56,448 nt of DNA from UBA4661 sp002405405. Lineage in GTDB: Bacteria > Bacteroidota > Ignavibacteria > Kapaibacteriales > UBA4661. Below are positions 9,491-19,477 of this stretch, one piece after another (position 1 is the stretch's first letter; every line of letters begins with the position of its first letter). Both the position numbers and the translations under genes were made by a program. Below the pieces are notes generated by a model. That model ran no database searches. It was given only the letters and a program-made list of their open reading frames with translations, and was not told the DNA's origin. The stretch lies in the NCBI GenBank assembly GCA_036847245.1, contig DAIUAL010000003.1, positions 1-56,448 of the forward strand, in the 5' to 3' direction.

Positions 9491-9564
9491 AATGTTCAGA
9501 ATTAAGAACAGTACGATAAAGAGTGATTGTAAATAAGATCACGAGAAGAACGGCATATACCATC

Positions 9565-9596
9565 AAGTGAGGCAAGGATTTCTGCTTGCCTCACTT
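9565..9596 (-). terminator. Hairpin terminator after the PepSY gene
   Basis: Perfect 12-base arms AAGTGAGGCAAG (9565-9576) and CTTGCCTCACTT (9585-9596), loop of 8. It lies about 90 bases beyond the end of the minus-strand PepSY gene and separates the two uptake cassettes. The T run is weak on both strands. Confidence 0.65.
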
Positions 9597-9686
9597 ATTT
9601 GGATAGTAACATAAACAACTTATGTTCTGCAGATCATCTCGACGTACTCATGTGTTCTATCGCTATGCACTATATGAAAAGTACGC

Positions 9687-11321
9687 TTAGCGTTTTATTC
9701 GCAAAAAAAGTATCAAACCCAGTACGGCAACGGTACTGTTCAGCAAGCCCAGTGCAACAGCCGTACCATCACGAATATCTTTACCGAGTGGCTTCAAGAA
9801 TTCCAGTTTATGGATATAGGCAAAGACAAATCCTTCTTTACGATCGCTATCGCTAATGTCAGCAGAGAGCGTTGCGGTTTGTGGTTCGATATATACACTA
9901 CGGTGATCAGGAGTGGCAAGATTTACGCGCCATACAGGGAGACGCTTATTGATAAAACCATATTCACCTTTGAATTCTGTGACTAATTGCGTGCCGACAA
10001 CAGACTGAGGATCAAAGGAGCAAAGCTGTGTAGCAACAAAGCTTGCATAACGTTCATCACCGCGCGATAGGGGCTGAGCTGTAGCAAGATCAATGAGCGT
10101 TGCACCACGTAGTTGTTGTGGCTTGGTTGATTGTTGTGTACTATTGGACTCTTGCTTGACAGGAGTTGAGAGAATCGTACAGCAATCATCCGTACCGGTT
10201 TGTGGCGATACACCATGAGTGACGCGCAGATAGGGTGTTGAGTGTAAGCGCACAAGAGCAATATCAAAAATTGGTGTACGCATATTGGCAAGAATAGTAC
10301 CAATCCGCGAAAGCTCTGATGGTGAAAATATAACTCCTGCATAAGTGGCATGATCAATTTGCTTGCGGTCATCTTGAAATCGGTCTTTGTGCAAGGCATG
10401 ATACAAGCCACTACTTGCAAACATGAGCGTCGAGAGCGACACAGCAATACCGATACTCCGATGATATTTACGAATGCCTTGTGCAGGGGTGCTTCGCCGC
10501 TTGCGCCACAAGAACATATACATGACAATACCCGACAATGATGCTATCAGGATAACCGTCAGAGCAATTGTGATAATACTCAGACGCAGGAATTCAGCAC
10601 CATTCAGCCAACCCCAATTATGCAAATACTGAAAAGCCCGAAGAAAAAATATGCGAAGTGGTGTATTATATGTTGCCATACGACCGGATGATGTTTCAAC
10701 ATAGACATCATATTCACCCTCAGCAAATGACACCTTCCACACGGGAAGCAGGCGATTCACATAGCGATAATCATCATTGAATTCAGTGATGAGAGTTGTA
10801 ACACGAACTGTGGCATTGGGATTGCCAAGATACTGTTTGGCAAGTGCAATTGCATACTGTCGATCACCATCTTGCAAGCGTTCACCGGTCTTCGTATTCA
10901 GATACACATGTTCTTGGACAGAGGGAAGTTGAACTTGGTAATAATGTTCGGAGGCAAGTTGTACAATGCGAGCTTGCTTGACAATAGAAATGCCTTGTTG
11001 GGTAAGAACGGCATCAAGCCCCAGAGCAAGTGCTTCAGGACGAATTGGCATAGGTGGAAGAAATTCACGAGCAATCGTCGGTTTGAACCAATGCGACATA
11101 AAAGGATGAGATGTACCTGACAATGACCATAGCAATGCCGGTATAAGGGCGATAATACTCACCCAACGATGCAATGTCATACCATAACGTGTAAACCATT
11201 GCCTTATTCCAGAGCGACTTTGACTTTGTTGCACAGATGCTCTGTCAAAGGGATCGACTCCTTGATAAGCAAGACTTGTCGGAGTATCGGAAGAGAATAC
11301 CTTAGAAGAAGAAGTGTTCAT
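9687..11321 (-). CDS. PepSY-associated transmembrane protein
   Basis: 544-aa inner-membrane protein of the PepSY-TM family. Membrane segments near residues 53-72 (WVSIIALIPALLWSLSG), 250-275 (LSIITIALTVILIASLSGIVMYMFLW), 290-312 and the C-terminal 519-540. Two periplasmic PepSY-type repeats are visible: LVTEFKGEYGFINKRLPVWRVNL matches an earlier LITEFNDDYRYVNRLLPVWKVSF. Histidines LHRW, YLHNWGW and KYHRS are placed near membrane ends, as in family members thought to bind haem and act as siderophore or ferric reductases. It ends a three-gene run (small Cys protein, TonB receptor, this gene) with only 32 bases after the receptor, which supports a role in the handling of an imported metal chelate. 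Confidence 0.85.
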   Translation of the reverse strand: MNTSSSKVFSSDTPTSLAYQGVDPFDRASVQQSQSRSGIRQWFTRYGMTLHRWVSIIALIPALLWSLSGTSHPFMSHWFKPTIAREFLPPMPIRPEALALGLDAVLTQQGISIVKQARIVQLASEHYYQVQLPSVQEHVYLNTKTGERLQDGDRQYAIALAKQYLGNPNATVRVTTLITEFNDDYRYVNRLLPVWKVSFAEGEYDVYVETSSGRMATYNTPLRIFFLRAFQYLHNWGWLNGAEFLRLSIITIALTVILIASLSGIVMYMFLWRKRRSTPAQGIRKYHRSIGIAVSLSTLMFASSGLYHALHKDRFQDDRKQIDHATYAGVIFSPSELSRIGTILANMRTPIFDIALVRLHSTPYLRVTHGVSPQTGTDDCCTILSTPVKQESNSTQQSTKPQQLRGATLIDLATAQPLSRGDERYASFVATQLCSFDPQSVVGTQLVTEFKGEYGFINKRLPVWRVNLATPDHRSVYIEPQTATLSADISDSDRKEGFVFAYIHKLEFLKPLGKDIRDGTAVALGLLNSTVAVLGLILFLRIKR

Positions 11322-11353
11322 AGGAGAATCCTGAGAAAAATTTTTGTGGGAAG

Positions 11354-13747
11354 TTATCGTTGTAGGGTATGCAAAAAAATATAGCTGATACCGACACTAA
11401 TGATGCGTGGATTACCCGGCGTATAGGAGTACCCAAAAGCACTGCGTGATGATGTTTCAGCATAAAGGGTGTTAAAGATATTCATGGCATTGACAAAAAT
11501 ATCTACTCCATGCAGGCGATAACCGGCTCGCAGATGCATAATAGTGTGTCCATTATACTGTGTGCTATTCTGTGTATCTTGGAAATAAGTGCCTTGTGTT
11601 TGCAATTCTGCACTGATCCGAAATCCTTGTAACCATGATGGTTTATATTGCAGTTCGGAATAGGTAATCCAGTTTGGTGCTTGAGGCATATCATTATTAT
11701 CAAAAACACGCTCTACGCCGCCTATACGCTCACGATGCGTCCTGAAAATATGCCGCGACCATGTACCGCTGATGCGAAGCTGAAGTTCATCAGTGATTGT
11801 TCCTCCAATTTGAAATTCAATTCCATAATGTCGTGTTGCACCGGCATTCCGATTTTCAAAAACATTCAGGTCTGTTTGTACGGAGATTACCTCATTGCGC
11901 CCATCCATCCAGTAACCACTCATGTCAAGATATGCCTGACCACCAAAGAATGACCACCAGCCGCCGATCTCGTAATTCGTAAAATCAGCTTGGGTAAGAT
12001 TGGGTGTACGAACACCACGGAAAAGTTCGCTGAGTTCCGGTGGTAAAAAACCAATGCTGTAATTAGCATATATGCCGGTATTCTGATCAGTATTATAAAT
12101 GAGTCCTAAGCGTGGTGCAATATTGTTGTATGATGTGGTTTGATCCGGTGATCCGGTAAATGCACTCGGAGGCAAATTATTGTCGAAACCATAAACCAAA
12201 CGATCGTAACGCACTCCGGCAATGAATTTCATTTGTGGTCTAATCTGCAGTTCTGCTTGCATATAGCCGGCGATATTCGATAAACCGACATCATAGCTTG
12301 TCAGCAAAGAATCTCGAATGGTCGCAGAAGTGTAAAAGGTCGAAACACCCCGTTGTTCGCGAGTAACTGACACAAAGTTCGTACGAACGGTATGTGGACT
12401 GTTATCGTAATACAAACCAGTAACAACATTCAACGGCATATCAAAAAGACGAGTGGTTACGCGATACTGAGCATCCATACCAATGGAGGTAAAGCGTGTA
12501 TCGCTTCGCTCACCAAATGCACCTCTGGGATTAGTCCGGTCATTCGTCAGGCGAAAGCTCGGGAGCATGAGTAATTGATTGTTGCGATAAAAGAGTGAGA
12601 CTCGAATGTTTTGTGCATCATCTATGGTATGATCGAGTGTAACACGTCCGCGCTGGGCTCGATTGTCGCGGTATGCAATGGTATTATTACTCGGATAATT
12701 TTTTGAGAAAAACATTGCACTGTCGATTCCACCCGGCATATCTGTACGAAGATTATTCACAGAGTAGGTTGCTTCAAGTGTTGTTGCTGAACCGATGCGA
12801 TAGTCTGCTCGCATACTTGCAGAAAGTTTCTCCATAGAGTTATAATCGCGCCAACTGTTTTTTTGTTGTGCATAGTAGCCGCTCGTGTACAAACCAAGAC
12901 CTTGTCCTATATTGAAAGTGTTTCCCGCCTGCCAGTTGCCCCGCATATAGCCATAAGAATCACCCTGTACACCAAGTTCTAGTACCGGTACGGCGCTTGC
13001 ACGTTGCGTTAGGAAATTGACCGCACCGGAAATAGCATTCGCGCCATACATTGCCGACCCGGGACCCTTGATGACTTCGACATTGCGAAGAGCATTCATG
13101 TTGATTTCCATCATAGCATTGTGATTAAAAACACCAATGGTGCGAATGGGAATACCATCTTCGAGATAAAGAAACAATGCACGCGTTGTCATTGGTGAGC
13201 GAATGGTCATTGAATGTTGCTCATTGCCCAGATTCGACATATTTACTCCTGAAACCTTATTCATGATTTCATACATCATGGTTGGCTTTGTTTCTTCAAT
13301 GAGTTGTTTTGATATGACCGAAATAGCTGTCGGCATTTCAGATCGCAACTGTTGTTGGCGGCTTGCTGTTACGGCAACTTGTTGCGAAGTCAATACAGCA
13401 GGTGTAAGCTCAATGCGTGAAGTAAGATTCCCTGCTAAGACTGTGAATGGACGATAGCCCATATACGTAACTACGATGGTATCGCTGTCGGAAATTTGAG
13501 TGGAGAGCAAGAGTTCGCCTTTTGCATTTGCAACAGTACCAATCGACTTTCCTCGAACTTGTAAACGTGCTCCTGGCAGTGCTTCGCGTGTAAAAGCATC
13601 AACAACAAGAATATTGCCGGCGAGAGCTGTTGAACGGGTTTCAACAAGTGTAGGAAAAATTGACATACTGGATGACAAAGCATCAAGAGATGGAAATGCG
13701 AGAATAAGTGCAATGCATGGCATCACACGAAGAAGAAAAGATTTCAT
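11354..13747 (-). CDS. TonB-dependent receptor with carboxypeptidase-regulatory-like domain
   Basis: 797 aa from ATG 13747, chosen because it starts a proper signal peptide (MKSFLLRVMPCIALILAF); the frame is open upstream to 13837 but adds a non-signal-like leader. After the signal comes a CarboxypepD_reg-like beta-sandwich (ILVVDAFTREALPGARLQVRG…VVTYMGYRPF), then the plug (MPTAISVISKQLI, VSGVNMSNLGNEQHSMTIRS, VEVIKGPGSAMYGANAISGAVNFLTQ) and the barrel with a C-terminal aromatic-rich strand (ISVGISYIFL). Ligand cannot be read from sequence; the neighbouring PepSY membrane protein and small Cys protein favour a metal chelate. Upstream spacer of 219 bases holds two hairpins. Confidence 0.9.
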   Translation of the reverse strand: MKSFLLRVMPCIALILAFPSLDALSSSMSIFPTLVETRSTALAGNILVVDAFTREALPGARLQVRGKSIGTVANAKGELLLSTQISDSDTIVVTYMGYRPFTVLAGNLTSRIELTPAVLTSQQVAVTASRQQQLRSEMPTAISVISKQLIEETKPTMMYEIMNKVSGVNMSNLGNEQHSMTIRSPMTTRALFLYLEDGIPIRTIGVFNHNAMMEINMNALRNVEVIKGPGSAMYGANAISGAVNFLTQRASAVPVLELGVQGDSYGYMRGNWQAGNTFNIGQGLGLYTSGYYAQQKNSWRDYNSMEKLSASMRADYRIGSATTLEATYSVNNLRTDMPGGIDSAMFFSKNYPSNNTIAYRDNRAQRGRVTLDHTIDDAQNIRVSLFYRNNQLLMLPSFRLTNDRTNPRGAFGERSDTRFTSIGMDAQYRVTTRLFDMPLNVVTGLYYDNSPHTVRTNFVSVTREQRGVSTFYTSATIRDSLLTSYDVGLSNIAGYMQAELQIRPQMKFIAGVRYDRLVYGFDNNLPPSAFTGSPDQTTSYNNIAPRLGLIYNTDQNTGIYANYSIGFLPPELSELFRGVRTPNLTQADFTNYEIGGWWSFFGGQAYLDMSGYWMDGRNEVISVQTDLNVFENRNAGATRHYGIEFQIGGTITDELQLRISGTWSRHIFRTHRERIGGVERVFDNNDMPQAPNWITYSELQYKPSWLQGFRISAELQTQGTYFQDTQNSTQYNGHTIMHLRAGYRLHGVDIFVNAMNIFNTLYAETSSRSAFGYSYTPGNPRIISVGISYIFLHTLQR

Positions 13748-13905
13748 GAGATAGAAAGAAATAAAGAATAACAATCGTGGATAGGATGAGGAAAGAATAC
13801 CAATCCTAATGCGAGAATAGCATGGAGGAGAGATCATACATTATTAGTATGATCTGCACTAATACCAAAGCTCACAGACATGGCTTGGCTTTGCAGTAAG
13901 TGGTG

Positions 13906-13964
13906 TACTACGGTTCAATATTGAGCCGTAGTATCTACACCCTTATTATCAACATAAGGTGTAG
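13906..13964. repeat. Two back-to-back hairpins between the small Cys protein and TonB receptor genes
   Basis: First: arms TACTACGGTTCAA (13906-13918) and TTGAGCCGTAGTA (13921-13933), one G-T position. Second: CTACACCCTTAT (13935-13946) and ATAAGGTGTAG (13954-13964), perfect apart from one extra C. No T run follows on the minus strand, so they look less like a terminator than an mRNA processing/stability element or operator. Confidence 0.55.
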
Positions 13965-13966
13965 GG

Positions 13967-14350
13967 TTATGCTCGCGGAGGATTAAGAGGTAGCCGAGAA
14001 AAGCCTTTCTGCAGGCGGGTGGAGGGGATTGATGTTATGACGAAAACACCTTCATTTGGTAAAGGAAGTATATGTTCTTCGCTGTGGATATGTTCAACGA
14101 TTTTGAGTGCTGGAAGATTAACAATGTGATGCAGGACATCGGTTTCTGTGTTTTGAGAATCATCTTGTTCGTTCATCTCTTCCATCAAACCACATTTACC
14201 ATCGCATTCAAGTTCGGGTTTATTTTTATTGATACAGTGCTCTGCGAAGTAGCGGTAGTTGCACAAGTAGTTCATTCCCGCACTGATAATACTGTGCGAG
14301 CCCAAAACATAGGCAATAAGAACAATAATTGTGCAAGTTGAGCGAATCAT
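13967..14350 (-). CDS. Small Cys-motif membrane protein (NKP…CxGKC type) upstream of a TonB receptor
   Basis: 127 aa from ATG 14350, chosen because it gives a clean N-terminal membrane helix (CTIIVLIAYVLGSHSIISAG); the longer frame to 14449 adds a second, unlikely leader. After the helix: C30, C39, C49 and C52 in the pattern CNYRYFAEHCINKNKPELEC then DGKCGLMEEM, later HIHSEEHILPLP, ending NPPRA. From memory, many Bacteroidota encode unnamed proteins of this build (LC-N---KP---C-GKC-L) beside metal and TonB transport genes. A copper- or iron-binding or sensing job is inferred from the cysteines and the receptor downstream. Paralog of 8961-9398. Confidence 0.7.
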   Translation of the reverse strand: MIRSTCTIIVLIAYVLGSHSIISAGMNYLCNYRYFAEHCINKNKPELECDGKCGLMEEMNEQDDSQNTETDVLHHIVNLPALKIVEHIHSEEHILPLPNEGVFVITSIPSTRLQKGFSRLPLNPPRA

Positions 14351-14493
14351 GTAGTAGCAGGCAGCATGTAAAAAGGTGTACAGCGGTGCTAACTTACAGC
14401 ATTTGAGGATGAAACACAATTTCTTGTTGTAGAGCAGCGGCGGTATCATTCGTGTTCATTGCTGTGTTTCAAGATTGAACATTCCTGTTCTTG

Positions 14494-16800
14494 TTATATT
14501 GGTGGTTCGCTCGGCAACCGTACAATGAACGTCGCACCTTGGTTTTTGCCCGGACTTTCTGCCCATACGGTACCACCCATAACCTCGACCATTTGTTTCA
14601 CAATCGATAACCCTAAACCGGAAGAATGTTCTCCTGCTGTGGGCTGTGCAGATAATCGACTAAAGCGTGCAAAAATTTTGTTCATATCGCTTTCTGTTAA
14701 ACCTTGCCCTTGATCTTGTACGGAAATGTATGTCATGCCATCTTGATAATACACACGAAACCAAATGACTCGATCTTTGGGCGAGTACTTTATAGCATTG
14801 GAGAGAAGGTTTTCGCAAATACGAAGAAAGCGTTGTTGATCAGCATAAAGCATGACATTATGCTCGATAAAAAAATGCAGTTGAATATCTTTTCGTTTGG
14901 CACTTTCGTAAAAGACTTCCAAGAGTTCTGTGAGTGCCGGAAGCGGATTGAAGTATTCGAGAGTTAGCGTTGCAGAACCTGACTGTAACACATTGATGTC
15001 AAGTAATTCATCGATAATCGCGTGCATTCGGACTGATGCTGTGTAGATACGCTCAGACATCCTTTGTACCCTGTCCATGACTAAGGTTGATGCTTGATTT
15101 TTGAGTACTTCAGCAGAGAGCATAATGCTTGTTAGTGGATTTTTCAAGTCATGAGCAACAATACTGAGGAATGCATCTTTCTCTTTGTTAAGAGTGTTAA
15201 GCTGATCGTTTTGCCGGGCAATGATTTCCGCCCGCTCATCCAAGTATGCATTCGACTCCATGAGTGCGCTATTGACAACTTCGATGTCGCGAGCTTGCTC
15301 TGTTAGGATAGATAATTGCCGTTCAATTTCTTCGTTTGCCGCATCAAGGACTTGGTTGGTTTTTTGTAATTCCAATGTCCTTTCATGGACTTTCTTTTCC
15401 AAGTTTCCACTATACTCTTGTAGTGTGATGTTTTGTTGAATAATTTTTTTGACGATAGAAATCGTCAGCATAAGTGGTAGAAACGAATGCCCGCAGAACA
15501 TCAGAGCTGTAAATGTTGTCAAGCCTATTGCAACAAAATAAAAATTTTGCGCATTAAACACTAAGGAGACTAATCCCAAAACTATTGCTACTAAAACACC
15601 TGTTGCAAAGTATACAGAATGGTGAAAGTTCTGTCTGAGTGCCATTATGCACAGCGTGCCAATCAGTATACTGCCGACGAGCCAAAATAAAACTCTCAAT
15701 ATTGGCGTTTCGGGAATATACCCTATTTCCATGATTACATTTGTCAGCATAAACATGCCAGCTATTATGTACACCGTTTTTCTCTGTGCATCAATCTTCG
15801 GTATACTTCCTCGAAAATACTCTACGACAAATATCATTAATACGGCAGGGGCTTGATAGATAAGAATAGCATTGAGTCGTCCTGCTAAGAGCATGACATC
15901 GAAGGATTGCCCATAGGAAAGGTAATACAAATGGTATGCACAAAGTCGTACAGCAAAATATACACATGCCGTGATTGCAATAATGTGCGCACGGTTGTTT
16001 TGCCGTGCCAAGAAAAATGCCGCCTGCAAAGGAACTAAAAGGAACAAAAAAGCAATTGCAAACCCACAATACACGATAAAAACACGCACTTCTTTGTTAT
16101 ATGCTTCGATATCATGACGCTCCACTGCTGCAAGCCGCAACCCCAAAGGGGAATGCCTGCCGAATCGATTGGCAAAATTATTCTTCCATAATGTATTGAT
16201 CGAATACCGTACGGTAATGACTTGTGTGGTTGCTTCGCTAAAGGTGAAGGTGTTATACCGAAATTCAAAGCGTCCATCGCCCGGGATATACTCATGCTCT
16301 GCATCAGGTGATACTATGCCATTCTCTAAGATTTTTTTCCCATTGATAAAGAGTGTGTATGCCCCTACTGTATTGAATGTGTAACACAAGACCTTTTGAA
16401 TTAGCGAAGAATCAGAGCGTATATGTAGTCGATACCATACGATACCATAGCGCAATTCTTCCGGTATGCTTTCTTTGTTATCCCACACAGGATTTTTTAT
16501 CATTTTCCAATGACTATCATTATAGGTTGGAAGTGACCAATTGATGCTATCACCTACTGCATACCGCCACTCGAAGTTATTAAGGTGAAATCCCGGAAAG
16601 GGAGTAAAGCTGTATGCTCGTTGAGCGGACATATTGGATAGTGTTATCAACGGTATTGTGTTAGTCGTTTCTGCATAGAGATTTCCCATGCCTATCCATA
16701 ATCCTGCAACCACAATACTCAGTCGTATCCATGGGAATAAGACCAAGTTTGGCAAGTGATAGAAGCAAAGCGGACGAATATACATATACGGTAACAACAA
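14494..16800 (-). CDS. Sensor histidine kinase with 7TM (7TMR-DISM-like) input region
   Basis: 768 aa. N-terminal membrane/signal segment, then a periplasmic jelly-roll-like domain (about 60-225; FEWRYAVGDSINWSLPTYNDSHWKMI, typical of galactose-binding-like sensor folds), seven or so transmembrane helices (about 240-450), a long coiled coil (460-540), HisKA with H550 in VAHDLKNPLTS, and HATPase_c (ENLLSNAIKYS, DQGQGL, SGLGLSIVKQM). All catalytic motifs are present. No response regulator is adjacent, so the partner must be elsewhere. It faces away from the TonB receptor at 16983 with a shared 182-base divergent region. A carbohydrate or small-molecule signal is inferred from the input fold only. 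Confidence 0.9.
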   Translation of the reverse strand: MLLPYMYIRPLCFYHLPNLVLFPWIRLSIVVAGLWIGMGNLYAETTNTIPLITLSNMSAQRAYSFTPFPGFHLNNFEWRYAVGDSINWSLPTYNDSHWKMIKNPVWDNKESIPEELRYGIVWYRLHIRSDSSLIQKVLCYTFNTVGAYTLFINGKKILENGIVSPDAEHEYIPGDGRFEFRYNTFTFSEATTQVITVRYSINTLWKNNFANRFGRHSPLGLRLAAVERHDIEAYNKEVRVFIVYCGFAIAFLFLLVPLQAAFFLARQNNRAHIIAITACVYFAVRLCAYHLYYLSYGQSFDVMLLAGRLNAILIYQAPAVLMIFVVEYFRGSIPKIDAQRKTVYIIAGMFMLTNVIMEIGYIPETPILRVLFWLVGSILIGTLCIMALRQNFHHSVYFATGVLVAIVLGLVSLVFNAQNFYFVAIGLTTFTALMFCGHSFLPLMLTISIVKKIIQQNITLQEYSGNLEKKVHERTLELQKTNQVLDAANEEIERQLSILTEQARDIEVVNSALMESNAYLDERAEIIARQNDQLNTLNKEKDAFLSIVAHDLKNPLTSIMLSAEVLKNQASTLVMDRVQRMSERIYTASVRMHAIIDELLDINVLQSGSATLTLEYFNPLPALTELLEVFYESAKRKDIQLHFFIEHNVMLYADQQRFLRICENLLSNAIKYSPKDRVIWFRVYYQDGMTYISVQDQGQGLTESDMNKIFARFSRLSAQPTAGEHSSGLGLSIVKQMVEVMGGTVWAESPGKNQGATFIVRLPSEPPI

Positions 16801-16982
16801 TGATCGTGGGCATCGAATGGTGAGCTTTGTTCTATTGCGATGAAACAGTTAGGTTCTGTCTGCCGTATATGACACTTTGCGTGTGAATTTGGTTTACCAT
16901 CACGACATTGACACAAATGTAGGAAATTATTCCCATCCACAAATCGCAGTACATAAACCTTTTGTTCATTATCAGTATCATT

Positions 16983-19457
16983 ATGAATTCACTAGACCAG
17001 CTTCGATTTTGTACCATTGTTTTTCTTGTGTTTGGCATACTACAAACTTCTTCTGTCGTGCTTGCACAGCCATCGAAACCGTTGTACACTATCAGCGGTA
17101 TGATTGTTGATAACACTAATAATACACCGTTGGCATTAGCAAGAATTACCTTGCTCCCACAAAAAATAGTCGTCAATGCCGATGATCAAGGACGCTTCAG
17201 TTTTATGGTGGCGGCTGGCGAACAAAAAGTTCAAGTGAGTTATGTAGGATATCAAAGTATTACGCGCGTGCTACGCATACAAGCTGATATGCGTAATGTG
17301 AATTTGCGCTTGCAGTCGTTAAACTACCTACTCCAAGAAGTATCAGTTTTTTCGCGGCAAAACAATGCACTGAGCGAAACAGATCTTATCGGTACGTCCT
17401 CATTATCGAGCGAGGCGGTACAGCGTAGTAGTGGTATGATGAAAGAAGCATTTCGGGCGGTGCAAAGCATGCCCGGTATTACCTCAAATAATGAATTCTC
17501 GGCAAAGTTTAATGTTCGTGGCGGCAATCAAGACGAGAACTTGGTTTTGATTAATGGCACGCAAGTATTCGAGCCATATCATATCAAGTATGCACCGCAA
17601 GCCAGCGTAGGTGTTTTCAATATTGACTTGATTCAAAAAATCGACATCATGACCGGTGGTTTTTCGGCTGAGTATGGTGATCGGATGAGTTCCGCTATCA
17701 ACATGCGGTACCGTGAAGGGCGCAGGGATAGGGTTGGTGGATCGGCTGGTATCAGTTTGGCAAATGTTGATGCTTTAGTTGAGGGTCCTATCGGTGACAA
17801 AGCGTCATTTATTATCGGTGCACGACAAAGCTTTTTACAGTATTTGGTGGGATTAGTTGCGCCTGATCAACAAATCAAACCGTCGTTTTATGACATTCAA
17901 GGAACAGTAAGTTACACACCCTCCACAGAGCATAAACTCTTCTTTCAGTTCTTGCGATCCGGCGATACATTTAGTGTAGGACCAAGCAATGATACAACTG
18001 TCTTCAATAATGTTACGGGTAATGTTCGTCCTATCGGCGGTGTTCTTATTCCGATTGCCGGAACGCAAAAGAATTTTGAACTTGAAAACGTGAATTCCGG
18101 CTACAAAAACACCATTCTTAATCTACAGCATACATTCCTTTTGTCGGCGCATAGTATATGGAAGAACGTTATAGCTTTGTATGATCAACGCGACGATGAA
18201 AACGGCTCTCGTCGCGATGGGAATGTGCTTAATGTACGAGGGGTACAAAATCCAAATCAGATCTTTTGGCGTGACTATGAGCGGAATCGTTTTGCGAGTA
18301 ATCAGCTTACGATTAACACCATCGAGGTCAAATCATCACTTACAACCCAAATCAATGATATCTATGAAGTACGTGGTGGGATAAGTTATCAACATCTGAA
18401 TTTCCAACAAAATCGCATTGATTCAATCAAATATCGGAACTTTAATACTATCGATCGTTCACCCGACACAACACGAACTTTGTGGAATGACAATAGTAGT
18501 TCGGCACAGTTTATCAATGTGTCATCCTACAAGTTAGCCGGTTATATAGAAAATGTGTTTTCGTTTGATAATCAATTTTTTATGAATATCGGTGGACGCT
18601 TTGACCACTTCGATATCAACCAACAAAGTATGTTCTCCCCACGTTTTTCTGCTACATATAAATTTACCGATGGAACAACCGTCCGGGCGGCATTTGGGCA
18701 TTATTATCAGTCACCGTTATATCAACAATTGCGATTATCATTTCGCGCTGATAGCAATACCAAGGCGCAAAGAGCAATTCATTATGTCGCAGGTATAGAA
18801 CACCGTTTTGGTTTTGAAGAGAATAATCATCTCACCTTAAAACTCGAAGGATATTACAAGGACTATACCGATCTTATTTCATCGCAACGAACATTCGGCA
18901 ACCCCATTATATCAAATCAAGGAATGGTTTATTCGCGAAGAAATGATGCCGTAGGCTATGCTACTGGCTTTGACCTGTTTGCTGTCTTTGCTGTTGGGCG
19001 ATGGAGTGGCTGGGCAAGTTATGGTTATTTAGTTGCCAAAGAAGACATACTGAACGATAATATTGGTTATTTCCCACGTACTACCGACCAACGCCATTCG
19101 TTTTCAGCAATTCTCAATATCGATGCGGGAAAAGCATGGTTGCTCAGTATTCGCTATGTGTACGGTGCCGGCTTTGCTTTCACACCCCAAGTCTGGAATA
19201 CACAAACCTCTCGTTGGGTAGCCGGCACGCGCAATAGTGAGTATTTCCCCTACTACCAGCGTGTTGATCTTCGTGCCGATAAAGGGTTTACAATGTTCGG
19301 CTTGCAAGCAAGTGTCTTTGTCGATATCAGCAACCTGCTCAATCGAGATAATGTGTATCAGTTTTCCTATCGCTATAACAGTGATGGTTCAGGAAGAGTA
19401 GAAACAATCTCATTGTTTCCAATTATTCCTACTGCCGGTTTGACGATCTTGTTTTAA
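16983..19457 (+). CDS. TonB-dependent receptor with carboxypeptidase-regulatory-like domain
   Basis: 824 aa from ATG 16983, which gives a standard signal peptide (CTIVFLVFGILQTSSVVLAQ); an in-frame ATG at 16962 is less likely. CarboxypepD_reg domain about 30-115 (ISGMIVDNTNNTPLALARITL, VSYVGYQSITR), plug about 120-235 (FRAVQSMPGITSNNEFSAKF, NVRGGNQDENLVLINGTQVF, IMTGGFSAEYGDRMSSAINM), barrel to the C-terminal ILF. The NVRGG.QDENLVL pattern and the lack of a SusD place it with the receptor at 53126 rather than with SusC. No DUF4249 partner follows. Ligand unknown. Confidence 0.9.
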   Translation: MNSLDQLRFCTIVFLVFGILQTSSVVLAQPSKPLYTISGMIVDNTNNTPLALARITLLPQKIVVNADDQGRFSFMVAAGEQKVQVSYVGYQSITRVLRIQADMRNVNLRLQSLNYLLQEVSVFSRQNNALSETDLIGTSSLSSEAVQRSSGMMKEAFRAVQSMPGITSNNEFSAKFNVRGGNQDENLVLINGTQVFEPYHIKYAPQASVGVFNIDLIQKIDIMTGGFSAEYGDRMSSAINMRYREGRRDRVGGSAGISLANVDALVEGPIGDKASFIIGARQSFLQYLVGLVAPDQQIKPSFYDIQGTVSYTPSTEHKLFFQFLRSGDTFSVGPSNDTTVFNNVTGNVRPIGGVLIPIAGTQKNFELENVNSGYKNTILNLQHTFLLSAHSIWKNVIALYDQRDDENGSRRDGNVLNVRGVQNPNQIFWRDYERNRFASNQLTINTIEVKSSLTTQINDIYEVRGGISYQHLNFQQNRIDSIKYRNFNTIDRSPDTTRTLWNDNSSSAQFINVSSYKLAGYIENVFSFDNQFFMNIGGRFDHFDINQQSMFSPRFSATYKFTDGTTVRAAFGHYYQSPLYQQLRLSFRADSNTKAQRAIHYVAGIEHRFGFEENNHLTLKLEGYYKDYTDLISSQRTFGNPIISNQGMVYSRRNDAVGYATGFDLFAVFAVGRWSGWASYGYLVAKEDILNDNIGYFPRTTDQRHSFSAILNIDAGKAWLLSIRYVYGAGFAFTPQVWNTQTSRWVAGTRNSEYFPYYQRVDLRADKGFTMFGLQASVFVDISNLLNRDNVYQFSYRYNSDGSGRVETISLFPIIPTAGLTILF

Positions 19458-19477
19458 ACTTTAATTTTTTTATTATT

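Noticed and set aside
16801..16982. Cobalamin or TPP riboswitch before TonB receptors
   Set aside because: No B12-box (GCCACTG-like) or TPP core words were found here or before the receptors at 8756, 13747, 24867 and 53126.
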